Source: Maribacter sp.
Lineage (GTDB): Bacteria > Bacteroidota > Bacteroidia > Flavobacteriales > Flavobacteriaceae
Length of the DNA stretch: 7,353 nucleotides
Reading direction: 5' to 3'
NCBI GenBank assembly: GCA_003232155.1
Contig: QILY01000035.1
Location: forward strand, 1 to 7,353
Shown here: positions 1-6,438 of the stretch, piece after piece
How positions within the stretch are numbered: position 1 is the first letter of the stretch
Layout of the letters: every line of letters begins with the position of its first letter
Notes under the pieces: generated by a model
What the model saw: only the letters and a program-made list of their open reading frames with translations
What the model was told of the DNA's origin: nothing
Databases searched by the model: none
Translations under genes and position numbers: made by a program

Positions 1-872
1 CCGACAAAACGCTACTTAAAAAAGCAACTTTGTATGTAACTCTCGAACCATGCTCTCATTATGGTAAAACACCCCCTTGTACTGATTTGATTATAAAAAG
101 TCAAATTCCTAGAGTGGTAATCGGAACTTTAGACCCACATGAAAAAGTAGCTGGTCAAGGCATTCAAAAATTAAAGGATGCCGGATGTGAAGTCACTGTA
201 GGTATTCTAGAAAAAGAATGCCAAGAACACCATAAACGCTTTTTGTGCTTTCATCAGAAAAAACGACCATACATTATCTTAAAATGGGGAGAGACTATAG
301 ATGGCTATATGGCTCCTTCAAATGAATTGCGTGATAAAGACCCTGAACCTTATTGGGTTACGAATACGTATTCAAGACAACTGGTACATCAGTGGCGTGC
401 TGAAGAGCAGGCGATTTTAGTGGGGACGAATACCGTTTTAAAAGACAACCCAAAATTGGATGTACGCCACTGGGTCGGTAAAAACCCTTTGCGGGTAATA
501 TTGGATAAAGATTTAAAAATAGATCATAATTTTCATGTACTGGATGGAAGCACCCAGACCCTAATATTGACTGAAATTACCGATACAAATCGGCACAAAA
601 ATGATATTTATTATGAATGGATGGATTTCTCAAAAGATGTCGCCCTTCAAATTTGCAATATATTGTACAATAAAAAAATCACCAGTATTATCATTGAAGG
701 TGGTATGCAAACACTACAAACTTTTATCAATGCCAATTTATGGGATGAGGCTCGCGTATTTACAGGAAACAAGTCTTTCAATGAAGGATTAAAAGCTCCA
801 AAAACAACTGGTGGCTCGATAGCTTCAAAAAAAATAGAACAAGACACCTTAAATACCTATATCAATGGTTAA
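1..872 (+). CDS. ribD: Bifunctional riboflavin biosynthesis protein RibD, 5'-truncated by window edge
   Basis: RibD catalyses two steps of riboflavin synthesis in the cytoplasm: deamination of the pyrimidine product of GTP cyclohydrolase II, then NADPH-dependent reduction of the ribose side chain (EC 3.5.4.26 and 1.1.1.193). The frame is open from base 3 with no true start in the window; the TTG at 30 is internal, because recognisable RibD sequence (DKTLLKKATLYVTLEPC) runs through it. The missing N-terminus would hold the first zinc ligand motif (HAE). What is visible is the second zinc motif, EPCSHYGKTPPC, followed by the end of the deaminase domain (to about base 225). The reductase domain then starts at RPYIILKWGETIDGYMA and continues with HQWRAEEQAILVGTNTVLKDNP and the IIIEGGMQTL segment. 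The C-terminal half looks complete. The last 8 bases overlap the following HAD gene. The domain order is the standard RibD fusion, with nothing unusual in the visible part. Confidence 0.95.
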   Translation, partial: DKTLLKKATLYVTLEPCSHYGKTPPCTDLIIKSQIPRVVIGTLDPHEKVAGQGIQKLKDAGCEVTVGILEKECQEHHKRFLCFHQKKRPYIILKWGETIDGYMAPSNELRDKDPEPYWVTNTYSRQLVHQWRAEEQAILVGTNTVLKDNPKLDVRHWVGKNPLRVILDKDLKIDHNFHVLDGSTQTLILTEITDTNRHKNDIYYEWMDFSKDVALQICNILYNKKITSIIIEGGMQTLQTFINANLWDEARVFTGNKSFNEGLKAPKTTGGSIASKKIEQDTLNTYING

Positions 873-1470
873 AAATATCATTTTTGATTTTGGGGATATT
901 TTTATAAACCTTGATAAGAAAGCCGTTTTTAGGGCTATTGAAAAATATGGTGGCACGACAGAACCCACAACTGAACTGAATACTTTGAACCACTCTTACG
1001 AAGTTGGCGCGATTAGTTCAGATGCTTTTATTCATAGGCTTAAAGAAATATACCCCCAAGTCAATGCCGCTGATATTGTACAAATGTGGAATTCTATTTT
1101 ATTAGATTTTCCTGCCTACCGCTTAGAGTTTCTAGAAAAATTATCTGATGAAAAAAAATACCGTTTGTTTTTACTGAGCAATACCAATGATTTACATATT
1201 TCGCATGTAATGGCCACCATGGGAACTGATGCCTACAACCGTTTTAAAAACTGTTTTGAGCAGTTTTACCTTTCACATGAAATTAATTTGAGAAAGCCCA
1301 ATGCCAACATTTATGAATTTGTACTGCAACAAAATGGGTTAAAAGCCGAAGAAACTTTTTTCATAGACGATACCAAAGAAAATACCGATGCCGCTGAAAA
1401 ATTGGGTATTACATGCTGGAACCTTCAAGTGGGCAAAGAAGATATTACTCATTTAAAAAATAGACTTTAA
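865..1470 (+). CDS. HAD-superfamily (subclass IA) phosphatase, YihX-like
   Basis: This 201-aa protein is a predicted cytoplasmic haloacid-dehalogenase-fold phosphatase. Motif I is IIFDFGDIF, with D8 as the nucleophile. Motif II is LLSNTND (S105), motif III is LRKPNANIY (K144) and motif IV is FFIDDTKENT (D168, D169). The helical cap lies between motifs I and II (about residues 18-95), as expected for subclass IA. The position two after the nucleophile is Gly10 rather than the usual general-acid Asp. The same DxG pattern occurs in E. coli YihX, an alpha-glucose-1-phosphate phosphatase, so this does not prove inactivity. The ATG at 865 overlaps the ribD stop by 8 bases, and the stop at 1470 directly abuts the next ATG, which points to co-transcription. 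The substrate cannot be told from sequence. A role in dephosphorylating the riboflavin intermediate after RibD is possible, since HAD enzymes do this in other bacteria, but that is inference from position only. Confidence 0.9.
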   Translation: MVKNIIFDFGDIFINLDKKAVFRAIEKYGGTTEPTTELNTLNHSYEVGAISSDAFIHRLKEIYPQVNAADIVQMWNSILLDFPAYRLEFLEKLSDEKKYRLFLLSNTNDLHISHVMATMGTDAYNRFKNCFEQFYLSHEINLRKPNANIYEFVLQQNGLKAEETFFIDDTKENTDAAEKLGITCWNLQVGKEDITHLKNRL

Positions 1471-2334
1471 ATGTTGGACCTCGTTTTAAGTGTACTTTTT
1501 TCAAGTCTTATTTTTGTCATCTTTAAACTTTTTGACACCTATAAAGTTGAGACGCTTTATGCTATAATTACCAATTATCTAGTTGCTTGTACGGTAGGGC
1601 TTTTATACTACCAAGGGGAAATCAGTATAACTGATATTCCTCAAAAACCATGGTTTTGGGGCACTCTCTCATTAGGGCTGCTTTTTATTATCGTGTTCAA
1701 CCTTATGGCTGCCGCCTCTCAAAGAAATGGGGTAGCAGTAGCCTCGGTCGCCACTAAAATGTCTTTTGTACTTCCGGTACTGTTTGGGGTTTATGTATAC
1801 CATGAACAGTTGGGTATTATAAAAATTTTGGGGATGATTTTAGCCTTGGTAGCAGTTTATTTTGCATCGGTCAAAGAAAAATCCGTTTCAATCAAAAAAC
1901 CATCCCTGCTTCTGCCAATACTGGTATTCATAGGCTCGGGTCTTATTGATACGAGCTTAAAGTATATTCAAGAAAGTTATATAGAAGAAAAAGAATTTGC
2001 ACTCTTCTCATCTACTGTTTTTGCTTCAGCTGCTACTATAGGTGTTTTATTTATCCTATTAAAATCGATAAAAAAACCATTAAAAGTCAATTTTCGAAAT
2101 ATTTTAGGGGGAATTGTTCTTGGTGTACCCAATTATTTTTCCATTTACTTTTTACTTCGCGCCCTTCAGAACGACACTTTAAATAGCGCATCTATTTTTA
2201 CGATAAATAATGTAGCCATTGTTATGTTCTCTACTCTTTTGGGCATTATTCTTTTCAGGGAAAAAATTAGTTTGAAAAACTGGGGAGGTATTCTCTTAGC
2301 GGTCATCAGTATTCTTTTAGTTGCTTTTTTCTAA
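1471..2334 (+). CDS. EamA/DMT-superfamily inner-membrane transporter
   Basis: A 287-aa, very hydrophobic protein with about ten predicted membrane helices, near residues 1-20, 28-46, 62-80, 88-108, 114-133, 146-161, 178-197, 210-229, 239-262 and 269-286. This is the 5+5 topology of drug/metabolite transporters with two EamA repeats. Typical EamA features are the charged residue ending helix 4 (YVYHEQLG, 108-115) and its counterpart in the second repeat (ILFREKISLKNWGG, 260-273), each followed by the last helix of the half. The ATG directly follows the HAD stop codon with no spacer, and the TAA stop shares its final A with the next start codon (TAATG), so translation is probably coupled on both sides. 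The substrate is unknown. Members of the superfamily move amino acids, nucleotides, cofactors or drugs, and proximity to ribD alone does not justify calling it a riboflavin carrier. Confidence 0.9.
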   Translation: MLDLVLSVLFSSLIFVIFKLFDTYKVETLYAIITNYLVACTVGLLYYQGEISITDIPQKPWFWGTLSLGLLFIIVFNLMAAASQRNGVAVASVATKMSFVLPVLFGVYVYHEQLGIIKILGMILALVAVYFASVKEKSVSIKKPSLLLPILVFIGSGLIDTSLKYIQESYIEEKEFALFSSTVFASAATIGVLFILLKSIKKPLKVNFRNILGGIVLGVPNYFSIYFLLRALQNDTLNSASIFTINNVAIVMFSTLLGIILFREKISLKNWGGILLAVISILLVAFF

Positions 2335-2945
2335 TGGATGCTACTTCTGACACATATAAAACTATTGGCAAAGCTTCAGAAGGAATTCTGTTCAAAGAAA
2401 AAAAGAGTAAATTTTACGGGTATGCCTTCCCCATACAAACTGAAGAAGAGGTAAAACCTTTAATTGAAGAACTAAAGCGAAAACATCATACGGCCAACCA
2501 TGTATGTTATGCTTGGCAATTGGGTGTAGAAAACCTTAGCTATCGTGCCAATGATGATGGGGAGCCCAATAATTCAGCAGGCATGCCTATTTATGGGCAA
2601 ATTCAATCTTTTGGAGTAACCAATGTATTGATTGCCGTTGCTAGAGTTTTTGGGGGAGTGAAATTAGGCCTAGGCGGTTTAATAAGTGCTTACCGTACGG
2701 GTGCACAAATGGCCTTGGAAACCTCAGACATAATAGAGAAAGTCATTACTGAACAATTTCAACTTTCTTTCAGCTATGCCGAAATAGATAAAGTAATGCG
2801 AATCATCAAACAAAAACAATTAAAAATTGTTTCACAACAACTTGAAATGGACTGTCAATTGAAAATTTCGGTACGAAAAAATGAAACTGAAGCAATTGCT
2901 GCTATTTTTGAAAGCATGCATACGGTTGTAATTATACCAATTTGA
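2334..2945 (+). CDS. YigZ/IMPACT-family protein (UPF0029)
   Basis: This 203-aa cytoplasmic protein belongs to the YigZ/IMPACT family, whose eukaryotic members regulate the eIF2-alpha kinase GCN2. The bacterial role is not firmly known; binding to translation components or nucleic acid has been suggested from structure. Seen directly are KSKFYGYAFPI (24-34), HHTANHVCYAWQLG (51-64), the hallmark DDGEPNNSAGMPI (74-86) and VARVFGGVKLGLGGLISAY (102-120), followed by a C-terminal ferredoxin-like domain (about 135-203). The family signature normally has two aromatic residues after the arginine (R-Y-F-G-G); here the first is Val105, a small departure. The start codon overlaps the EamA stop in TAATG. 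Its own TGA is immediately followed by the stop codon of the convergent thioesterase gene, leaving no intergenic terminator. It is probably the last gene of the ribD transcript. Confidence 0.92.
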   Translation: MDATSDTYKTIGKASEGILFKEKKSKFYGYAFPIQTEEEVKPLIEELKRKHHTANHVCYAWQLGVENLSYRANDDGEPNNSAGMPIYGQIQSFGVTNVLIAVARVFGGVKLGLGGLISAYRTGAQMALETSDIIEKVITEQFQLSFSYAEIDKVMRIIKQKQLKIVSQQLEMDCQLKISVRKNETEAIAAIFESMHTVVIIPI

Positions 2946-3347
2946 CTATAAAACAGAAATTTTTTCTAGAAGACCTGCAGGGCATCTTACAGGTCGGTTT
3001 CTTTTCATATCCATAAATACCAAAATTACATTTGCTTCTGCTAAAATTTCACGTGCTTCATTATAAATTTCGAAATTAAACTCAATTTTCACAGTAGGAG
3101 TTTTCTTTAAAATAGTACGTACAGTAATTAAATCATCATAAACTGCTGGTTTTTTGTAAACTACTTGTAAAGAAATAACTGGTAGCATAATTCCGTTTTC
3201 TTCCATCTCTTTATAAGAAATTCCAAACTCACGTAACCACTCAACCCTGCCCATTTCTAGGTATTGCGCATAATTACCATGATACACCACACCCATTTGG
3301 TCAGTTTCTCCATATCTAACTCGAAAAGAAATTTCGTTAAAATTCAT
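2946..3347 (-). CDS. Hotdog-fold acyl-CoA thioesterase (YbgC/FadM type)
   Basis: A 133-aa single-domain protein of the 4-hydroxybenzoyl-CoA thioesterase family, predicted to hydrolyse acyl-CoA thioesters in the cytoplasm. The active-site segment is RVRYGETDQMGVVYHGNY (9-26), with catalytic Asp16 in the TD-x-x-G motif and the HGNY stretch that precedes the long hotdog helix (YAQYLEMGRVEWLREFG). Length and motif placement match YbgC-like enzymes. Bases just upstream of the ATG (on the minus strand) are AT-rich without a Shine-Dalgarno site, as is usual in Bacteroidota. The gene is transcribed away from dnaA and towards yigZ, with the two stop codons touching at 2945/2946. The acyl chain preference cannot be read from the sequence. 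No clear promoter match was found in the 208 bp upstream. Confidence 0.92.
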   Translation of the reverse strand: MNFNEISFRVRYGETDQMGVVYHGNYAQYLEMGRVEWLREFGISYKEMEENGIMLPVISLQVVYKKPAVYDDLITVRTILKKTPTVKIEFNFEIYNEAREILAEANVILVFMDMKRNRPVRCPAGLLEKISVL

Positions 3348-3555
3348 AATTTATCATGTAAAAAGTATACATTTAAAGGATGCTGAAAAGCAAGTAGCGA
3401 ACATGAGGAAAAAAAACCTAAAATTCAATACTAAATCATTTTTTTTTTAGCTTTTTTGTTCACATATTTGCTCAACCAATAAGTTAAGGTATGCTCTTAC
3501 CTAACTTTGAACCTACAAATGAAAATACTAACCAACTAATAAGACATATTTAATA
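3348..3555. other. Divergent intergenic region between the thioesterase gene and dnaA
   Basis: 208 bp, strongly AT-rich, with homopolymer runs: nine A at 3408-3417 (interrupted by one G at its left side), ten T at 3439-3448 and six T at 3452-3457. It must hold the promoters of dnaA (rightward) and of the thioesterase gene (leftward). Only the dnaA -7 element is convincing. One DnaA-box-like 9-mer, TTGTTCACA at 3456-3464, differs from TTATNCACA at one base. No cluster of boxes is visible, so there is no case for calling this the replication origin. No open frame of note was seen. Confidence 0.6.
3502..3509 (+). promoter_or_regulatory. Probable -7 element of the dnaA promoter
   Basis: TAACTTTG matches the Bacteroidota -7 consensus TAnnTTTG exactly. 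Transcription would start near 3514-3517, giving a 5' leader of about 40 nt before the dnaA ATG at 3556. The -33 TTG element is not clear: the nearest TTTG (3467-3470) is 31 bp upstream, further than the usual spacing of about 20 bp. That element is often weak in this phylum. Confidence 0.55.
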
Positions 3556-4980
3556 ATGGGTGTTACTGCTAATTCTGTGTGGGACAATTGCTTGGCTTTT
3601 ATCAAAGATAATATCCAACCGCAGGCATTCAAAACATGGTTTGAACCTATCAAACCAGTTAAATTATCTGAAAATGCATTAAGCATACAGGTACCCAGTA
3701 AATTTTTCTACGAATGGTTGGAAGAACACTACGTTAAATTATTAAAAGTGGCGCTCACTAAAGAATTGGGCGAAACGGCAAAATTAGTATATATTATACG
3801 TATGGAAAATACCTATGGTAATCGAGAACCTTTCACTGAAAAAATTCCAAGTTCAAATAGAGCAAGTATGAGTCCTCAAGAAATGGATGTACCTATTAAG
3901 TCAAAGAGCCCAGAACTTAGAAATCCGTTTGTGATTCCTGGTATTCGAAATATTAAGATAGAATCTCAGTTAAACCCCAACTACAACTTTGATAATTTTT
4001 TAGAAGGCGACTCAAACCGTTTAGCACGTTCCGCTGGTATGGCTGTAGCAAATAAACCGGGTGGCACGTCATTTAATCCTTTATTAGTATTTGGTGGTGT
4101 AGGTTTAGGTAAAACCCATTTAGCACATGCTATTGGTGTTGAGATAAAAGACAAGTACCCTGAAAGAACGGTATTATATATTTCAGCTGAAAAATTTACA
4201 CAACAATATATTGAATCAGTAAAGAAAAATACACGAAATGATTTTATTCATTTTTATCAATTGATCGATGTATTAATTATTGATGATGTTCAGTTCTTAT
4301 CGGGTAAATCAGGTACCCAAGATGTTTTTTTCCATATTTTTAATCATTTGCACCAAAATGGAAAGCAAGTAATCTTGACCTCGGATAAGGCGCCTGTTGA
4401 TATGCAAGATATTGAACAACGTTTATTGTCACGTTTCAAATGGGGACTTTCAGCAGAATTGCAAAACCCTGATTACGAAACGCGCATATCTATCTTAAAA
4501 AATAAATTATACCGTGATGGCGTTGAAATGCCCTATGATATTGTTGATTATGTTGCCAAGCATATTAAAAGTAATATTCGCGAATTAGAAGGTGCTATCA
4601 TTTCGTTAATTGCACAATCTTCGTTCAACAAAAGGGAAATCACCTTAGAATTGGCGCAGCAAGTAGTTGAGAAATTCGTAAAAAATACAAAGCGCGAAGT
4701 ATCTATCGATTATATTCAAAAAGTAGTTTCTGATTACTTTGAAATGGATGTTGCTACTTTGCAATCAAAAACCAGAAAAAGACATATTGTACAAGCCAGA
4801 CAATTGGCGATGTTCTTTGCAAAGAAATTCACCAAAGCATCTCTGGCTAGTATAGGTTCACAAATAGGCAAAAGAGACCATGCTACTGTACTTCACGCCT
4901 GTAAAACAGTAGATAATCTTGCTGAAACTGATAAGCAGTTCAGAAAGTATATTGACGACCTTATCAAGAAATTTTCATAA
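3556..4980 (+). CDS. dnaA: Chromosomal replication initiator protein DnaA
   Basis: DnaA is the AAA+ ATPase that binds DnaA boxes, unwinds the origin and loads the replicative helicase. The 474-aa protein is complete. Domain I spans about 1-85 and has the SVWDNCLAFIKDNI...FKTWFEP pattern. A variable linker covers about 86-135, and the AAA+ domain III begins near LNPNYNFDNFLEG (139-151). Walker A is GGVGLGKT (180-187, K186) and Walker B is VLIIDDVQFL (239-248). The box VII arginines are R289 and R293 (QRLLSRFKWG), and the sensor II arginine is R342 (SNIRELEGA). Domain IV has the DNA-binding signature ASIGSQIGKRDHATVLHA (431-448). The ATG at 3556 gives a standard N-terminus; upstream bases are A/T-rich with no Shine-Dalgarno site. 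The stop lies 7 bp before the phosphatase start, so the downstream genes are likely co-transcribed. Confidence 0.98.
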   Translation: MGVTANSVWDNCLAFIKDNIQPQAFKTWFEPIKPVKLSENALSIQVPSKFFYEWLEEHYVKLLKVALTKELGETAKLVYIIRMENTYGNREPFTEKIPSSNRASMSPQEMDVPIKSKSPELRNPFVIPGIRNIKIESQLNPNYNFDNFLEGDSNRLARSAGMAVANKPGGTSFNPLLVFGGVGLGKTHLAHAIGVEIKDKYPERTVLYISAEKFTQQYIESVKKNTRNDFIHFYQLIDVLIIDDVQFLSGKSGTQDVFFHIFNHLHQNGKQVILTSDKAPVDMQDIEQRLLSRFKWGLSAELQNPDYETRISILKNKLYRDGVEMPYDIVDYVAKHIKSNIRELEGAIISLIAQSSFNKREITLELAQQVVEKFVKNTKREVSIDYIQKVVSDYFEMDVATLQSKTRKRHIVQARQLAMFFAKKFTKASLASIGSQIGKRDHATVLHACKTVDNLAETDKQFRKYIDDLIKKFS

Positions 4981-4987
4981 TTCTGTA

Positions 4988-5449
4988 ATGACAACTAGAG
5001 TTTTAATGGTATGCCTAGGAAACATCTGTAGGTCACCATTGGCTGAAGGTATTCTTCAACATAAAATAGATTCTGAAAAAGTTTTTGTTGATTCTGCCGG
5101 TACTGGAGGGTTTCATATAGGTAACAAACCCGATAGTAGAAGTATTGCTGTAGCCCAGAAACATGGAATTGATATCTCTCATCAAAGATGCAGAAAATTC
5201 AATACCCAAGATTTTGTGGATTTTGATGTAATTTACGTGATGGATAAAAGCAATTATGCAAATGTTATTACATTAACTAAGAATACCGCAGAAATTGCAA
5301 AAGTAAAATTATTACTTGATGTAGTTAATCTACCAAAAAAACAAGTGCCTGACCCCTACTATGGTGGTGAAGATGGGTTTGAACATGTTTTTCAACTTAT
5401 TGATACTGCTTGTGATGTTATCGCAGAAAAATTGAATACTAACTCATAA
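4988..5449 (+). CDS. Low-molecular-weight protein tyrosine phosphatase
   Basis: A 153-aa cytoplasmic cysteine phosphatase of the LMW-PTP family, complete in length. The P-loop is VCLGNICRSPLAEG, with the catalytic CX5R(S) formed by C9, R15 and S16; the general-acid loop is VPDPYYGG with D122. Family members act on tyrosine-phosphorylated proteins, in bacteria often the BY-kinases of polysaccharide export, or on arginine phosphate. The residues here do not choose between them. The frame is open further upstream, and a start at 4919 would add 23 residues encoded within the dnaA 3' end. I chose the ATG at 4988 because homologues begin a few residues before the P-loop and it falls 7 bp after the dnaA stop. 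No polysaccharide or kinase genes are in view, so the context is dnaA only. Confidence 0.95.
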   Translation: MTTRVLMVCLGNICRSPLAEGILQHKIDSEKVFVDSAGTGGFHIGNKPDSRSIAVAQKHGIDISHQRCRKFNTQDFVDFDVIYVMDKSNYANVITLTKNTAEIAKVKLLLDVVNLPKKQVPDPYYGGEDGFEHVFQLIDTACDVIAEKLNTNS

Positions 5450-5464
5450 AATTGAGTTACTACT

Positions 5465-6175
5465 ATGAAAGCGAAAGGAAAATTATTTATGATTCCGACC
5501 ACTTTAGGTGAAAATGAACCTTTAGAGGTTTTACCCATATCTATTAAAAGGGCTATTGAAGATATTGACCATTATATTGTTGAAAATGAAAAAACGGCAA
5601 GACGGTTTATCAAAAAAATAAGTTCTAAGAAATCACAAGCTAGTCTTCATATTGAAATACTAAATAAATATACTGAACCCCAATCAATTCCTAGTTTTTT
5701 ACAACCTTGTATTGAAGGTCACAATGTTGGTGTGCTTTCTGAGGCAGGATGCCCTGGAATAGCTGACCCTGGAGCCAATGTTGTGAAAATTGCTCACGAA
5801 AAAGACATACAAGTAGTTCCTTTGGTAGGGCCATCTTCTATTCTTTTAGCACTTATGGCCAGTGGAATGAATGGTCAAAGCTTTGCTTTTAATGGGTATT
5901 TACCCATTGATTCCAACGCGCGAAAGAAAGCGATTAAAAAGATGGAGAAAACAGCTATTGACCTAGATCAATCACAAATATGCATTGAAACACCTTATAG
6001 AAATGATACCTTGTTTGCTGAAATGCTCAAAACATTATCTAGTAGAACGCTGCTATGCATAGCTTGTGATATTACATTACCTACAGAATACATAGCCACC
6101 AAAACCGTAGAAACTTGGAAAAAATCACCTGTTGACCTGCATAAAAGACCTTCTATTTTTATTATACAAGGATAA
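5465..6175 (+). CDS. RsmI-like SAM-dependent methyltransferase (tetrapyrrole methylase fold)
   Basis: A 236-aa protein of the TP_methylase/RsmI family, SAM-dependent enzymes; RsmI itself 2'-O-methylates C1402 of 16S rRNA. Seen are KLFMIPTTLGE (6-16), the SAM-site motif LSEAGCPGIADPG (91-103), LVGPSSILLALMASG (120-134), the SFAFNGYLP segment (139-147), ETPYRN (175-180, equivalent to ESPHR in RsmI) and a terminal KRPSIFIIQG (227-236). It is about 45-50 residues shorter than typical RsmI and ends at the TP_methylase core. The region corresponding to the RsmI VEDTR-type motif reads YIVENEKTARRF, so it is more likely the divergent Bacteroidota paralogue than RsmI proper. The target is unknown; rRNA is a reasonable guess. 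It starts 15 bp after the phosphatase stop and ends 2 bp before a strong hairpin, making it the likely last gene of the dnaA operon. Confidence 0.88.
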   Translation: MKAKGKLFMIPTTLGENEPLEVLPISIKRAIEDIDHYIVENEKTARRFIKKISSKKSQASLHIEILNKYTEPQSIPSFLQPCIEGHNVGVLSEAGCPGIADPGANVVKIAHEKDIQVVPLVGPSSILLALMASGMNGQSFAFNGYLPIDSNARKKAIKKMEKTAIDLDQSQICIETPYRNDTLFAEMLKTLSSRTLLCIACDITLPTEYIATKTVETWKKSPVDLHKRPSIFIIQG

Positions 6176-6219
6176 TTATACCAAAAATAGGACGAAATTT
6201 TGTCCCATTTTTGGTATGA
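6176..6219. terminator. Probable (bidirectional) hairpin terminator after the methyltransferase gene
   Basis: Left arm 6178-6193 (ATACCAAAAATAGGAC) pairs with right arm 6202-6217 (GTCCCATTTTTGGTAT): 15 of 16 base pairs, one A-C mismatch (6189/6206), and an 8-base loop GAAATTTT. A U-G pair (6177/6218) and a U-A pair (6176/6219) extend it. It begins directly after the methyltransferase TAA. There is no trailing U-tract, but the A5/T5 runs inside the arms give U-rich 3' halves on both strands. A terminator is the best reading; a protein-binding palindrome or mobile repeat copy is possible. Confidence 0.6.
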
Positions 6220-6328
6220 GGCCATTACTAATATCATTAAGGTCATTAAATAAAATTCTTATTGTGCTAATTGGAGCATTTAAAATATTTTGATTATTTG
6301 AAGGGGATAGAGCACTCCTTCTAAACAT
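6176..6328 (-). other. Doubtful short reading frame, possible gene remnant
   Basis: A minus-strand frame runs from ATG 6328-6326 to TAA 6178-6176, encoding 50 residues that begin MFRRSALSPSNNQ and end IPKMGQNFVLFLV. The same frame is open upstream to a TGA at 6376-6374. Beyond that stop it continues for 11 codons starting at an ATG at 6409 (MNEEQKEQNEK), so one stop codon splits an otherwise open stretch of about 77 codons. I recognise no family. The frame is AT-rich, has no visible promoter, and its last 14 codons coincide with the hairpin, which may be what shapes it. It could be a decayed gene or chance. The rest of the 263-bp gap (to 6438) shows nothing else convincing. Confidence 0.2.
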
Positions 6329-6438
6329 AATCGGTAAATTAACAATATCACTATTCGTTTTGCCCTGATAGTGTCATTTTTCATTTTGCTCTTTTTGTTC
6401 TTCGTTCATAGATAATTACTGGTAGTTGTAATTTGGTG

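Noticed and set aside
601..847. Short open frames on both strands inside ribD (601-792 plus, 647-847 minus)
   Set aside because: They lie entirely within the strongly supported RibD coding sequence and show no recognisable protein features.
3348..3555. Replication origin upstream of dnaA
   Set aside because: Only one degenerate DnaA-box-like site and no set of spaced boxes; AT-richness alone is not enough.
4919..4987. N-terminal extension of the tyrosine phosphatase
   Set aside because: It would be encoded inside the end of dnaA, and the family begins just before the CX5R loop; the ATG at 4988 fits better.
5441..5458. AACTCA/TGAGTT hairpin over the phosphatase stop codon
   Set aside because: Only 6 bp with a 6-base loop, AT-rich, and no T tract; too weak to call a terminator within a tight operon.
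5995..6246. Minus-strand frame of 83 codons overlapping the methyltransferase 3' end
   Set aside because: Mostly antisense to the clear TP_methylase C-terminus; its translation has no family character.
6216..6293. Plus-strand 25-codon hydrophobic frame after the hairpin (starts MRPLLISLRS)
   Set aside because: Very short, with no promoter or ribosome-binding evidence and AT-rich composition that yields hydrophobic residues by chance.
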